DNA of 64,000 nt from Pseudomonas denitrificans (nom. rej.) (GCF_008807415.1 NZ_CP043626.1:992001-1056000), one strand, 5' to 3'. Shown: positions 24,489 through 32,888, counted from the first letter of the stretch. Numbers and translations are program-made. The notes: generated from the sequence alone by a model not told the origin.

Positions 24489-26681
24489 TTGAAGAGGATG
24501 CACCTGTCGTTGCCGTGGATTGCGGGGCCGCTGGCTGCCGTGCTGACCTGCCTGTTGCTGTGGCTGCTGCCCGTCGTGGGCAATGGGCTGCTCTGGGCCC
24601 TGGCGGCGCTGATTGCCCTGGGCGCCATCCGCCAGGAGTGGCGCGGGCTGGTATGGCTGGTTGGCTTCGGCGCACTGTGCGGCGCCTGCCTGGCGCTTGG
24701 CCTGCACCTCGTGGCCGACCACTTCCAGCTGCGCTACGCCTGGCTCTACAGCAGCGCGGCGCTGCCGACGTATCTGAAGTTCTCCAACCTCTGGGGCGGC
24801 GACGAGGGCACGGTGCTGCTGCTGGCGACCTTCAGCATGGCTATTGCCCTGAAGAGCGCGGCGCTGCCGGGCTGGGCCGGGCGCGGCATGGCGCTGATCG
24901 CCGCCTGGTACGTCGCCACCGCCGCCTGGCTCGGGCCGTTCAGTGCGACGCCGGCGGACTGGCTGGCGGCGCAGTCGAGCCAGGGCATGAACGCCCATCT
25001 GCAGACCTTCTGGATGTCCCTGCACGCGCCGCTGATCCTCTGCGCCTATGCCTGGGTGCTGGCGCCGGCCGGTGCCGCGCTGGAAGCGCTGGGCCGGGGA
25101 GGGCACGCCTACGCGTGGGTGATGCCGCGCTACAGCCGCCGCGCCTGGCTGATCCTCAGCGCCGGTATCGGTGTCGGCATGGCCTGGGCCATGGAGGACT
25201 TCACCTACGGCCAGCTGTGGCACTGGGACCCGGTCCAGACCTCGGCCTTCATCATCTGGGCGCTGCTCGGCGCGGTGCTGCACGGCGCCCGCCGCTGGCG
25301 CGCGGACGGCTCATACGCGCGCCTGTTGCCGGTGCTCAGCCTGCTGGCGGCGGCCATGGCCTGCGGCGCCATGGCGGTCACCCGCAGCACGGTGCTCGCC
25401 AGCTCGCATCGCTACATCGGCACCACCTCCTGGCTCAGCCACCTGGCGCTGGCGGCGATCCTGCTGGCGCTCGCGGCGTTCCACCTGCTGGTTGGGTGGC
25501 GCCCGCGCAAGCGGGCAGGGCGGCGGCGCGGGGCGTCGGACTGGACCCTGGACGTGGCCATCTACCTGTTCGCCGGTACCGGCCTGCTGGCCCTCGGCGC
25601 GTTGCTCCAGGCGCACCTCTACGAGTGGCTGGGGGTGGAGCGGCCGAGCGAGTTGAAGCCCTTCTTCGAGACCCTGACTGCCTGGGCCACCACCGCCGAG
25701 ATGGACAGCCTGCGCCGTGCCTTCGACCAGTGGGACGTCAACGGCTACGGCTTGGCGCACTGGGTAGTGCCGCTGCTGGCGGCGCTCGGCCTGATGGGCG
25801 GCTACAGCTTCCTGCGCCGTTGCGGGCGGCCCCGGCTGGCTTTGCTGGCGACCCTGCTGATGGCCGCCGTGATGCTCTGGACCGGCTGGCACGGCGGCTG
25901 GCTGAGCGACGGCTACAACGGCGACGGCATGCTCTCGCAGAACATCGTGCGGGTGCTGCCGTGGCTGGATGCGGCGCTGCTGGGCGGCGCCTTCCTGATG
26001 GGCAGTTGCCTGCTCTGGGGTGCGCTGACGATGTGGCGTAGCCGACGGCTCGGCAACCTGCGCTACAGCGGCGGGCTGGCGCTGGTGCACGGCGGCGCGG
26101 TGATCGCGCTGGTGGGCGGGCTGGCCGCCACGGCGCTGAACAGCTACCAGCAGATCAGCATCCCGCCGGGCACTTCCTTCGAACAATGGCACGCGGTGAT
26201 CGGCGGCATGCAGATGCGTGTCTCGCCGGATGCCAGCCGGCCGGACTTCTCCGGCTACCACGCAGTGGCCAAGGTGGAGCTGCGTGATGGCGACCGCACG
26301 CTCGCCGGCCACGCGCTGTTCCAGGACAGCCGCGGCAACCCGCCGGCCTACCAGGGCCCGGTGCGCCAGCTCTGCGAAATCCTCGACTACCACTACGCGC
26401 GCTTCGCCTCGGATCGTGGCTACGTGCTGCATCCGTTCATCGTCCGCGGCTGGAGCGGCGACCTGCAGATCTGGGTGCCGGCTTCCGCTCGTCTGCTCAA
26501 GCAGCCCGGCGACGACATCGAGAGCGTCGTGGTGGTGCGCCGTTTTCCGTTCCTCTCGCTGGTCTGGATCGGCCTGCTGACCATGCTGTTCGGCGCCTTG
26601 TTGCTCCCGGCGGGCGGCGCTTTGCGCCAGCCGGACCATACTGCTTCGCAGGGTGTCTCACGGGCCCTGTCTCAGAGTTAG
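24489..26681 (+). CDS. CcmF-like cytochrome c assembly protein
   Basis: About 730 residues, polytopic inner-membrane protein of the CcmF/CcsA haem-handling superfamily. Recognisable CcmF features in order: LKFSNLWGGDEGTVLLLA (CcmF has WGGHEGS), SLHAPLILCAY with the TM His, the WWD-domain equivalent LWHWDPVQTSAFIIW, periplasmic His in STVLASSHRY, later ALVHGGAVIALVGG, and a C-terminal periplasmic domain before the last TM. It probably ligates haem to the di-haem subunit QhpA encoded next. Start chosen at TTG 24489, 6 bases after AAGGAGG; an ATG at 24498 lies directly on a purine stretch. Confidence 0.78.
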   Translation: MKRMHLSLPWIAGPLAAVLTCLLLWLLPVVGNGLLWALAALIALGAIRQEWRGLVWLVGFGALCGACLALGLHLVADHFQLRYAWLYSSAALPTYLKFSNLWGGDEGTVLLLATFSMAIALKSAALPGWAGRGMALIAAWYVATAAWLGPFSATPADWLAAQSSQGMNAHLQTFWMSLHAPLILCAYAWVLAPAGAALEALGRGGHAYAWVMPRYSRRAWLILSAGIGVGMAWAMEDFTYGQLWHWDPVQTSAFIIWALLGAVLHGARRWRADGSYARLLPVLSLLAAAMACGAMAVTRSTVLASSHRYIGTTSWLSHLALAAILLALAAFHLLVGWRPRKRAGRRRGASDWTLDVAIYLFAGTGLLALGALLQAHLYEWLGVERPSELKPFFETLTAWATTAEMDSLRRAFDQWDVNGYGLAHWVVPLLAALGLMGGYSFLRRCGRPRLALLATLLMAAVMLWTGWHGGWLSDGYNGDGMLSQNIVRVLPWLDAALLGGAFLMGSCLLWGALTMWRSRRLGNLRYSGGLALVHGGAVIALVGGLAATALNSYQQISIPPGTSFEQWHAVIGGMQMRVSPDASRPDFSGYHAVAKVELRDGDRTLAGHALFQDSRGNPPAYQGPVRQLCEILDYHYARFASDRGYVLHPFIVRGWSGDLQIWVPASARLLKQPGDDIESVVVVRRFPFLSLVWIGLLTMLFGALLLPAGGALRQPDHTASQGVSRALSQS

Positions 26682-26685
26682 ACAG
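26667..26685. promoter_or_regulatory. Putative enhancer-binding site upstream of qhpA
   Basis: CTGTCTCAGAGTTAGACAG: 6-bp inverted arms, overlapping the stop codon of the ccmF-like gene and 95 bases upstream of the sigma-54 promoter. It shares CTGTCTCAGA-N-T-N3-ACAG with 24330-24348. A further TGTCTCA lies at 26654-26660. Confidence 0.5.
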
Positions 26686-26780
26686 CAATCGCGAAATGTG
26701 ACGTCGCAATCCCGGTGTCCTCTGCCGGGCGTGCCTGCAAATCCCGCCGAAAGCCTGATTCGGCGCGGTTTGCGCAGTAG

Positions 26781-26796
26781 TGGCACACAACCTGCA
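26781..26796 (+). promoter_or_regulatory. Sigma-54 promoter of the qhp operon
   Basis: TGGCACACAACCTGCA: GG and GC are 10 bases apart and 14 of the consensus positions fit TGGCACR-N4-TTGCA. Transcription should start near 26,807, about 66 bases before qhpA. Confidence 0.78.
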
Positions 26797-26872
26797 AAAC
26801 CGCTTTCAAGAGCTCGCTCTTAGCCCATCGGTGGGCGCGAATAACCTACAAGAATACCGAGGAGGCCTGACC

Positions 26873-28450
26873 TTGAAGATGACACGACTTCGGCACTATC
26901 TGGGTGCCGGAACCCTGGCCGCACTGGCCCTTGCGCTCCACCAGACGGCCCAGGCCGCACCCGAAGGCCAGGCGATCATCAACGCCAAGTGCCAGGCGTG
27001 CCACACGCCCGAAGGCAACAATTCCCTCAGCCGCATCAGCCACCAGCGCAAGACCCCCGAAGGCTGGCTGATGAGCATCGCCCGCATGCAGGTGATGTAC
27101 GGCCTGAAGATCACCGATGAGGAACGTCGCTCGGTGGTCAAGTTCCTCGCTGACAAGCAGGGCCTGGCGCCCAGCGAAACCGAAGGCGTGCGCTACGCCC
27201 TCGAGCGCCGGCTGAACACCGTTGAGAAATTCGATACGAACTTTGAGCAGATGTGCGCCCGCTGCCACTCGGGTGCGCGCATCGCCCTGCAGCGCCGCCC
27301 GGCGGCGGAGTGGGAGAAGCTGGTGAACTTCCACCTCGGCCGCTGGCCGTCGCTGGAATACCAGGCCCTGTCCCGCGACCGCGACTGGTTTGACCTGGCG
27401 AAGAAAGAGATGGTCCCGGAACTGGCCAAGCGCTACCCGCTGGACAGCAAGGCCTGGTCCGACTGGCAGAAGAACCGGCCCAAGGCCGAGACCCTGGCCG
27501 GCGACTGGAGCTTCGCCGGGCACATGCCGGGCAAGGGCGACCTGGCCGGCAGCATGAGCGTGAGCAAGGACGGCGACGACGCCTTCAAGGTCAGCGTGAA
27601 GGGCCAGTACGCCGACGGCTCGCCGTTCAGCGGCGAGGGCAGCGCGGTGCTCTACAACGGCTACGAGTGGCGTGGCGCGGTCACCGTCGGTGACGTGACC
27701 ATGCGTCAGGTGTTCGCTGCACTGAATGGCCAGATGCAAGGGCGCATGTTCGACAAGGCCCACGATGAGCGCGGCCTGGACTTCGTCGCGGCGAAGGACG
27801 GCACCAGCCACGTGCTGGGCGTGCAGCCGGCCTACATCAAGGCGGGTGCGGAGACCGAAGTCAGCGTGGTCGGCACCGGCCTGAAGGGCAAGCCTTCGTT
27901 CGGCAAGGGCGTGGAAGTGGTGTCGGTGGTTTCCGAGACGCCCGAGCGCGTGACCGTCAAGGTCAAGGCCAGCGACGCGGCTGCCGCTGGCGAGCGCGAT
28001 GTCACCGTGGGCACCGCCAAGGGCGGCAGCCTCGCGGTGTACAAGGACATCGCCGAAGTGAAGGTAGTGCCGGAGTTCTCCATCTCCCGCATCGGTGGCA
28101 ATGGCGGCTCCACGCCCAAGGTCCAGGGCAGCTTCGATGCCGAGGCCTGGGGCAAGGGCGCCGACGGCAAGCCGTTCCGCATCGGCGTGTTCCCGGCGCA
28201 GTGGTCGGTCGAGCCTTTCGATGACCGCGCCAAGGAAGACCAGGATGTGAAGTTCGCCGGCGCGATGGACGCCGCCACCGGCATCTTCACCCCGGGTGAC
28301 GCCGGCCCGAACCCGGAACGCAAGATGATGACCAACAACGCCGGCAACCTGAAGGTGATCGCCGCGGTGGACGACGCCGGCCAGTCGCACAAGGGCGAAG
28401 GGCACATGATCGTCACCGTGCAGCGTTGGAACAACCCGCCAATCCCGTAA
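26873..28450 (+). CDS. qhpA: Quinohemoprotein amine dehydrogenase, alpha subunit (di-haem)
   Basis: Periplasmic di-haem c subunit of QHNDH, which oxidises primary amines to aldehydes and passes electrons to azurin or a cytochrome c. Signal peptide to about residue 29 (ending TAQAA), two haem-binding motifs C40-QAC-H and C128-ARC-H, then Ig-like beta domains, as in the known enzyme; the mature length of about 495 agrees with the P. putida subunit. I start at TTG 26873, 7 bases after GAGGAGG; an ATG two codons further is possible. A longer GTG frame would overlap the promoter. First gene of qhpADCB, behind a sigma-54 promoter. Confidence 0.92.
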   Translation: MKMTRLRHYLGAGTLAALALALHQTAQAAPEGQAIINAKCQACHTPEGNNSLSRISHQRKTPEGWLMSIARMQVMYGLKITDEERRSVVKFLADKQGLAPSETEGVRYALERRLNTVEKFDTNFEQMCARCHSGARIALQRRPAAEWEKLVNFHLGRWPSLEYQALSRDRDWFDLAKKEMVPELAKRYPLDSKAWSDWQKNRPKAETLAGDWSFAGHMPGKGDLAGSMSVSKDGDDAFKVSVKGQYADGSPFSGEGSAVLYNGYEWRGAVTVGDVTMRQVFAALNGQMQGRMFDKAHDERGLDFVAAKDGTSHVLGVQPAYIKAGAETEVSVVGTGLKGKPSFGKGVEVVSVVSETPERVTVKVKASDAAAAGERDVTVGTAKGGSLAVYKDIAEVKVVPEFSISRIGGNGGSTPKVQGSFDAEAWGKGADGKPFRIGVFPAQWSVEPFDDRAKEDQDVKFAGAMDAATGIFTPGDAGPNPERKMMTNNAGNLKVIAAVDDAGQSHKGEGHMIVTVQRWNNPPIP

Positions 28451-28483
28451 GTGTCGGTATCGGATGAACTCAGAGCATGAGCC

Positions 28484-28499
28484 CCCGCCTTCGGGCGGG
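28484..28499 (+). other. Intercistronic hairpin with TTCG tetraloop
   Basis: CCCGCC-TTCG-GGCGGG, a perfect 6-bp stem with a stable UUCG loop in the 77-base gap between qhpA and qhpD. No T-run follows, so it is not a full terminator; it could stabilise the upstream mRNA end or lower read-through, so that the structural subunit exceeds the maturase. Confidence 0.55.
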
Positions 28500-28527
28500 T
28501 GTACCAAGCAAGTTCCGGGAGGTCGCC

Positions 28528-29958
28528 ATGGGCGCCATCTTGAATCTGGTCGAACGCAACCTGCATGAAGTGCAGGTCGACGCCGACCGCCTGTTGTTCC
28601 ACATCCCCAGCTCCTCGCTGTTCGCCAGCGACGAGCTGACCGGCGGGATCATCGACGCGCTGCGCGGGCATGCCTGCTCGCCGGACGAGCTGACCCAGCG
28701 CCTGGCCGGGCGTTTCGCCGCCGAGGATATCGACGAGACCCTGCGCGAGCTGATCGCGCTGGAACTGGTCAGCGACGGTTCGCCGCTGACCCCTGAAATC
28801 GGCATCAAGAAGGTTGACCGGACCGCGCTCAACACCGTGGTGCTGAACGTCAACACCGGCTGCAACCTCAGCTGCACCTATTGCTACAAGGAAGACCTGG
28901 ACAAGCCCTCCGCCGGCAAGAAGATGGGCGCGGAAACTGCCGAGGCTTCGGTGGAAATGCTGATCCAGGAATCCCCCGACGAGCAGCGCTACACCGTGGT
29001 GTTCTTCGGCGGCGAACCGCTGTCCAACCGCCCGCTGATCGAGCACATGGTCGCGTACTGCGAGCGCCGCTTCGGCGAGCTGGGCAAGACGGTGGACTTC
29101 GTCATGACCACCAACGCCACGCTGCTCACCGAGGAAATCGTCGACTGGCTCAACGCCCATCGCTTCGGGCTGTCCATCAGCATCGACGGGCCGAAGACGG
29201 TGCATGACCGCAACCGCATCACCGTGGGCGGGCAGGGTACCTATGACGTGGTGCGGCGCAAGGCTGACATGCTGCTGTCGCGCTACACCGCGCGGCCGGT
29301 TGGCGCGCGGGTGACCCTGACCACCGGCGTCACCGACGTCGAGACCATCTGGAATCACCTGTTCAACGAGATGGGTTTCGCCGAAGTCGGCTTCGCACCG
29401 GTCACCTCGGGCGACATCAGCAGCTACAACCTCACCACCGATGAGCTGAAGGCTGTCTTCGCCGGTATGAAGGCCCTCGGTCGCCGTTACCTGGACGAGG
29501 CGCTGGAAGGGCGCAACATCGGCTTCTCCAACCTGCACCAGCTGATCACCGACATCCACGAAGGGCAGAAGAAGGCCCTGCCGTGCGGCGCCGGCCTGAA
29601 GATGCTGGCGGTGGACCACAAGGGCGAGCTGAACCTGTGCCACCGCTTCACCGGTTCTTCGCTGCCGACCTTCGGCAACGTGCATGAAGGGGTGAAGCAG
29701 GCCGAGCTGAACGAGTTCCTCTCGCAGCGCCTGGACCGCACCGACACCGGCTGCGCCAGCTGCCACATCCGCAACCTCTGCTCCGGCGGCTGCTACCACG
29801 AGAGCTACGCGCGCTACGGCGACCCGGCGCACCCCACCTACCACTACTGCGAACTGATGAGGGACTGGGTCGATTTCGGCATCGAGGTCTACAGCCGGAT
29901 CATGGCTTCCAACCCCAGCTTCATCGACCGCCACATCACTCCGCGGAAGGCGCACTGA
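28528..29958 (+). CDS. qhpD: Radical SAM maturase of QHNDH gamma subunit
   Basis: 476-residue cytosolic radical SAM/SPASM enzyme that makes the Cys-to-Asp/Glu thioether cross-links in the QhpC peptide. The SAM cluster motif is C112-NLS-C116-TY-C119, followed by FFGGEPL. The SPASM region has [19 protein letters not shown] and [17 protein letters not shown] plus a late Cys (YHYC), enough ligands for two auxiliary clusters. The N-terminal 100 residues look like a peptide-recognition domain. GGGAGG lies 5 bases before ATG 28528. Only one base separates it from qhpC, its substrate. Confidence 0.93.
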   Translation: MGAILNLVERNLHEVQVDADRLLFHIPSSSLFASDELTGGIIDALRGHACSPDELTQRLAGRFAAEDIDETLRELIALELVSDGSPLTPEIGIKKVDRTALNTVVLNVNTGCNLSCTYCYKEDLDKPSAGKKMGAETAEASVEMLIQESPDEQRYTVVFFGGEPLSNRPLIEHMVAYCERRFGELGKTVDFVMTTNATLLTEEIVDWLNAHRFGLSISIDGPKTVHDRNRITVGGQGTYDVVRRKADMLLSRYTARPVGARVTLTTGVTDVETIWNHLFNEMGFAEVGFAPVTSGDISSYNLTTDELKAVFAGMKALGRRYLDEALEGRNIGFSNLHQLITDIHEGQKKALPCGAGLKMLAVDHKGELNLCHRFTGSSLPTFGNVHEGVKQAELNEFLSQRLDRTDTGCASCHIRNLCSGGCYHESYARYGDPAHPTYHYCELMRDWVDFGIEVYSRIMASNPSFIDRHITPRKAH

Positions 29959-29959
29959 C

Positions 29960-30283
29960 ATGAAACATCTGAAAGCGATCAACACCAAAGCACAGAAGCT
30001 CGAACAGGCCGCCGCCGAGGATCGCATCGAGGACGTGGTGGCGATGAACTCCGTGGCCGGCTGCGCGGCGACCACCGACCCGGGCTGGGAAGTCGACGTG
30101 TTCGGCGGCGTGTCCTCGCTCTGCCAGCCGATGGAAGCGGACCTCTACGGCTGCTCCGATCCTTGCTGGTGGCCGGCCCAGGTGCCGGACATGATGAGCA
30201 CCTACCCCGACTGGAACAAGGATGCGCAGGCCTCGGCCGAGAACTGGCGCAACCTCGGCACCGTATTCCCGGACGACAAATGA
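29960..30283 (+). CDS. qhpC: Quinohemoprotein amine dehydrogenase, gamma subunit precursor
   Basis: 107-residue precursor of the small catalytic subunit that carries cysteine tryptophylquinone (CTQ). By alignment with the known cross-link pattern, the leader is 28 residues and the mature part begins at Met29. All reactive residues are present: Cys35-Glu44, Cys55-Asp61 and Cys69-Asp77 for the thioethers, and Cys65 with Trp71 for CTQ, at the spacings known for the P. putida enzyme (7-16, 27-33, 41-49, 37-43 in mature numbering). No Sec signal is visible, as expected for a subunit exported by a dedicated system. Confidence 0.95.
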   Translation: MKHLKAINTKAQKLEQAAAEDRIEDVVAMNSVAGCAATTDPGWEVDVFGGVSSLCQPMEADLYGCSDPCWWPAQVPDMMSTYPDWNKDAQASAENWRNLGTVFPDDK

Positions 30284-30327
30284 TCGCCCTGAAACATATG
30301 GGACAGAAGAACAAGAGGAAAACCTGC

Positions 30328-31461
30328 ATGTCCAGAAAAGCATTCGCCGCCGCCCTCGGCGGCCTCTCGCTGGCCTGCGCGCTGCAAGCTGTAGCCGCCG
30401 ACGCCGGCGCAGACGTGAGCAAAGCGCTGGAAAGTGGCCACGAGTACCTGATCAGCACCAACTACCCGAACAATCTGCACGTCATCGACATGCAGACCGA
30501 CAAGCTGTTCAAGACCTGCACCATCCCCGGCGCCTACGGCCCGGGCATGACCCAGCTGTCGCCGGACCGCAAGACCGTCTACATCCTCAGCAACCACTAC
30601 GCGGACATCTACGGCATCCAGCTCGATGACTGCAAACCGGTGTTCCACGCCACCATCGCGCAGAAGCCGGGCGAGAACGCGCGGGCGATGTTCTCCATGA
30701 CCGTCAGCCACGACGGCAAGGAGATCTACGCCATCGCCAACCCGACGCTGATCCTCGCCGAGCACTACGAGGTGCAGCAGCCGCGCTTGCAGGTGTATTC
30801 CGTCGCCGACGGCATGGGCGCCAAGCCGGTGCGCACCTTCCCGGCGCCGCGCCAGCTGACCATCATGCAGAGCGGCGATGACGGCACCCTCTACGTGGCA
30901 GGCCCGGACATCTACAAGGTGGACGTGAAGACCGGCAAGTTCGACGTGGTGATCCCCAGCCGCAACTGGAAGCGCCCCAACTACGCGCCGCCAGATGTGC
31001 TCTACGTGTGGAACCAGCAGACCTACCCGCGTGACTTCTCGCTGCTCTACACCACGGCGAAGTTCAAGGACGCCAAGCAGGACATGGCCACGGCCGACTT
31101 CCTCTACGGCTTCTTCAACATCGATCTGGCCACCGGCAAGACCGAGACCGTCGATTTCGGCCCGGTCACCGAGGTGTACTTCAGCGGCATCCGCTCGGCC
31201 AAGGACCGCAATATCGTCTACGGCGTGCTGAACCGCCTGGCCAAGTACGACATCAAGGAGCAGAAGCTGGTCAAGGCGGCGAACCTGGACCACTCCTACT
31301 ACTGCCTGTCGACCAACAAGGCCGGCAACAAGCTGTACCTGACCGGCACCCTGAACGACGTGGCGATCTTCGACGCCGACAGCCTGGAGCGCATCGGCGA
31401 TCTGAAGCTGCCCGGCGGCGACATGGCGATCACCACCAGTCAGGCGTTCGTGGCCAACTGA
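30328..31461 (+). CDS. qhpB: Quinohemoprotein amine dehydrogenase, beta subunit
   Basis: 377-residue periplasmic subunit that folds as a seven-bladed beta-propeller and supports the gamma subunit. Signal peptide about 22 residues (LSLACALQAVAADA); repeated blade motifs such as YLISTNYPNNLHVIDMQTDKL and MTQLSPDRKTVYILSNHYADIYGI. AAGAGG precedes ATG 30328; another in-frame ATG at 30280 overlaps the qhpC stop but would put 16 polar residues before the signal. Last gene of the operon, followed by a strong terminator. Confidence 0.92.
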   Translation: MSRKAFAAALGGLSLACALQAVAADAGADVSKALESGHEYLISTNYPNNLHVIDMQTDKLFKTCTIPGAYGPGMTQLSPDRKTVYILSNHYADIYGIQLDDCKPVFHATIAQKPGENARAMFSMTVSHDGKEIYAIANPTLILAEHYEVQQPRLQVYSVADGMGAKPVRTFPAPRQLTIMQSGDDGTLYVAGPDIYKVDVKTGKFDVVIPSRNWKRPNYAPPDVLYVWNQQTYPRDFSLLYTTAKFKDAKQDMATADFLYGFFNIDLATGKTETVDFGPVTEVYFSGIRSAKDRNIVYGVLNRLAKYDIKEQKLVKAANLDHSYYCLSTNKAGNKLYLTGTLNDVAIFDADSLERIGDLKLPGGDMAITTSQAFVAN

Positions 31462-31480
31462 AAGCTGTCTGATTGACGAA

Positions 31481-31516
31481 CTGCCCCGGAGCATTCGCGT
31501 GCTCCGGGGCAGTTTT
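31481..31516 (+). terminator. Rho-independent terminator of the qhp operon
   Basis: 13-bp perfect stem CTGCCCCGGAGCA / TGCTCCGGGGCAG with a 6-base loop and a TTTTG tail. Confidence 0.88.
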
Positions 31517-31525
31517 GTTTCCGGC

Positions 31526-31678
31526 TCAGATTTCCGGTTCGGGACTCTCGCTCTTCATTGCCAGATACCGCTGTGCACCGCAGCGCGCACAGCGCTGGCA
31601 CAGCATCGGTACGCGGCCGACTTCGGTCAGATTCCCTTCATCCCAAACACATCCCAGGAAAAAGCAGCGCAATCGCAT
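31526..31678 (-). CDS. Small Cys-rich protein (PSPA7_2676-like)
   Basis: 50 residues with two paired-cysteine elements: MRLRCFFLGC at the start and LCQRCARCGAQRYL in the middle, probably a small zinc-ribbon-like fold. This pattern (start, Trp-x-E/D, then CxRCxRCGxQRY) is a conserved small family in Pseudomonas and its phages that I recall as 'PSPA7_2676 family Cys-rich small protein'; its function is unknown. GGAGGAGG stands just before ATG 31678. Convergent to qhpB and independent of it. Confidence 0.75.
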   Translation of the reverse strand: MRLRCFFLGCVWDEGNLTEVGRVPMLCQRCARCGAQRYLAMKSESPEPEI

Positions 31679-31881
31679 GTGTCCTCCTCCGGATCGCTCC
31701 GGTACGTAGACAGGCAGCAGGGTGCAGGTGACGCTCCGGGATTGTTCTTGTGTGGAGACCCGGCGAGCCTCTCGCGAGCGCTCTGGAATGGGCAACCTAA
31801 ACTGCCGGATGGCCCCCGGCGCCTGCCCCGCAAGGCTTGCCAGCGACTCCCTGGCCGTTCGTCAGCACCGCATGGCAGATC

Positions 31882-31910
31882 TTGACAGATAATATTATGA
31901 GCATAATATT
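31882..31910 (+). promoter_or_regulatory. Strong sigma-70 promoter with overlapping operator
   Basis: TTGACA (31882-31887), 16 bases, TAATAT (31904-31909). A perfect palindrome AATATTAT-GAGC-ATAATATT (31891-31910) covers the spacer and -10, and a second palindrome ATGAC-G-GTCAT lies at 31920-31930. It should drive the SDR gene 105 bases downstream and be repressed by a factor bound to the palindrome, perhaps the TetR encoded at 33.0-33.6 kb. The rest of the 336-base gap holds nothing I recognise. Confidence 0.65.
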
Positions 31911-32014
31911 CACCTTCAGATGACGGTCATCATTTCAGTGGCCGGACATTCCAGACGGCCACCAGGCCCACCCAACGTTGCAAGCGGGGCGAACGCCTCC
32001 CTGGAGAAAGAACC

Positions 32015-32821
32015 ATGAATGCCAAATCCGAACTGGGCCGCGCACTGATCACCGGTGCTTCCTCCGGCATCGGCGCCACCTACGCGCAGCGCCTCGCCGC
32101 GCAGGGCTACGACCTGCTGCTGGTGGCCCGCGACCAGCAACGTCTGGACGCCCTGGCCGCACGCCTCGGTGAGGAATACGGCGTTTCGGTGGATGTGCTG
32201 AAGGCCGACCTGACCCGTCGCGAAGACCGCGCCCGCATCGAGGCCCGCCTGGCCGAGGATGCGAGTCTCAGCCTGCTGCTGAACAACGCCGGCGTGGCGA
32301 TCAACGGCACCCTGCTGGAAACCGACCTGGACCGCCTGGAAAGCATGATCGAGCTGAACGTCATCGCCACTGCGCGCCTGGCCGGCGCCGCCGCCAAGGC
32401 CTTCGCCGGGCGTGGCCGCGGCACCATCATCAACGTGGCCTCGGTGCTGGCGCTGGCGCCGGAACTGTTCAATGGCAGCTACAGCGCCACCAAGGCCTTC
32501 GTGCTCAACCTGACCCAGTCCATGCAGCAGGAGCTGGCGCCGCTGGGCCTGCGCATCCAGGCCGTGCTGCCGGGCGCCACCCGCACCGAAATCTGGGACC
32601 GCGCCGGCACCGACATCTCCGCACTGCCGGCGGAAATGCTGATGGACGTGAACCACATGGTCGACGCCGCGCTGGCCGGCCTGGCCCAGGGTGAAGTGGT
32701 GACCCTGCCGGCGCTGCCGGATGCGGGCGAATTCGAAGCCTTTACTGCCGCGCGCCTGAAGATGGCGCCGAACCTGTCGCGCAGCGCCCCGGCACAGCGC
32801 TATGGCGTGGCAGTGGCTTGA
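32015..32821 (+). CDS. Short-chain dehydrogenase/reductase
   Basis: 268-residue cytosolic SDR of the classical type: nucleotide-binding TGASSGIG, NNAG, catalytic Ser in INVASV and YSATK with the Tyr and Lys. The C-terminal part matches the DltE-like oxidoreductases. GGAG is upstream of ATG 32015. It is a single gene between a regulated promoter and a terminator. Substrate unknown; nearby TetR, thiolase and thioesterase genes suggest an acyl-related context. Confidence 0.88.
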   Translation: MNAKSELGRALITGASSGIGATYAQRLAAQGYDLLLVARDQQRLDALAARLGEEYGVSVDVLKADLTRREDRARIEARLAEDASLSLLLNNAGVAINGTLLETDLDRLESMIELNVIATARLAGAAAKAFAGRGRGTIINVASVLALAPELFNGSYSATKAFVLNLTQSMQQELAPLGLRIQAVLPGATRTEIWDRAGTDISALPAEMLMDVNHMVDAALAGLAQGEVVTLPALPDAGEFEAFTAARLKMAPNLSRSAPAQRYGVAVA

Positions 32822-32847
32822 TCGGGTAACTGAGTGGCGAAAAGCTT

Positions 32848-32874
32848 GCCCCGGCCTTGCGCCGGGGCTTTTTT
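32848..32874 (+). terminator. Rho-independent terminator
   Basis: GCCCCGGC-CTTGC-GCCGGGGC then six T, just after the SDR gene. Confidence 0.88.
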
Positions 32875-32888
32875 ATGCGCGCGCCATG

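Noticed and set aside
28477..28527. Upstream ATG for qhpD at 28477
   Set aside because: It would place the TTCG hairpin inside the coding region and add 17 basic residues; ATG 28528 has a GGGAGG site at the right distance.
30163..30327. Longer forms of qhpB starting inside or at the end of qhpC
   Set aside because: They would bury the signal peptide behind polar residues; ATG 30328 is preceded by AAGAGG and starts the signal directly.
31679..31881. Coding region upstream of the Cys-rich small protein (longer minus-strand frame to 31795)
   Set aside because: The extra residues have no family features; GGAGGAGG directly before ATG 31678 and the conserved MRLRCFFLGC start fix the gene.
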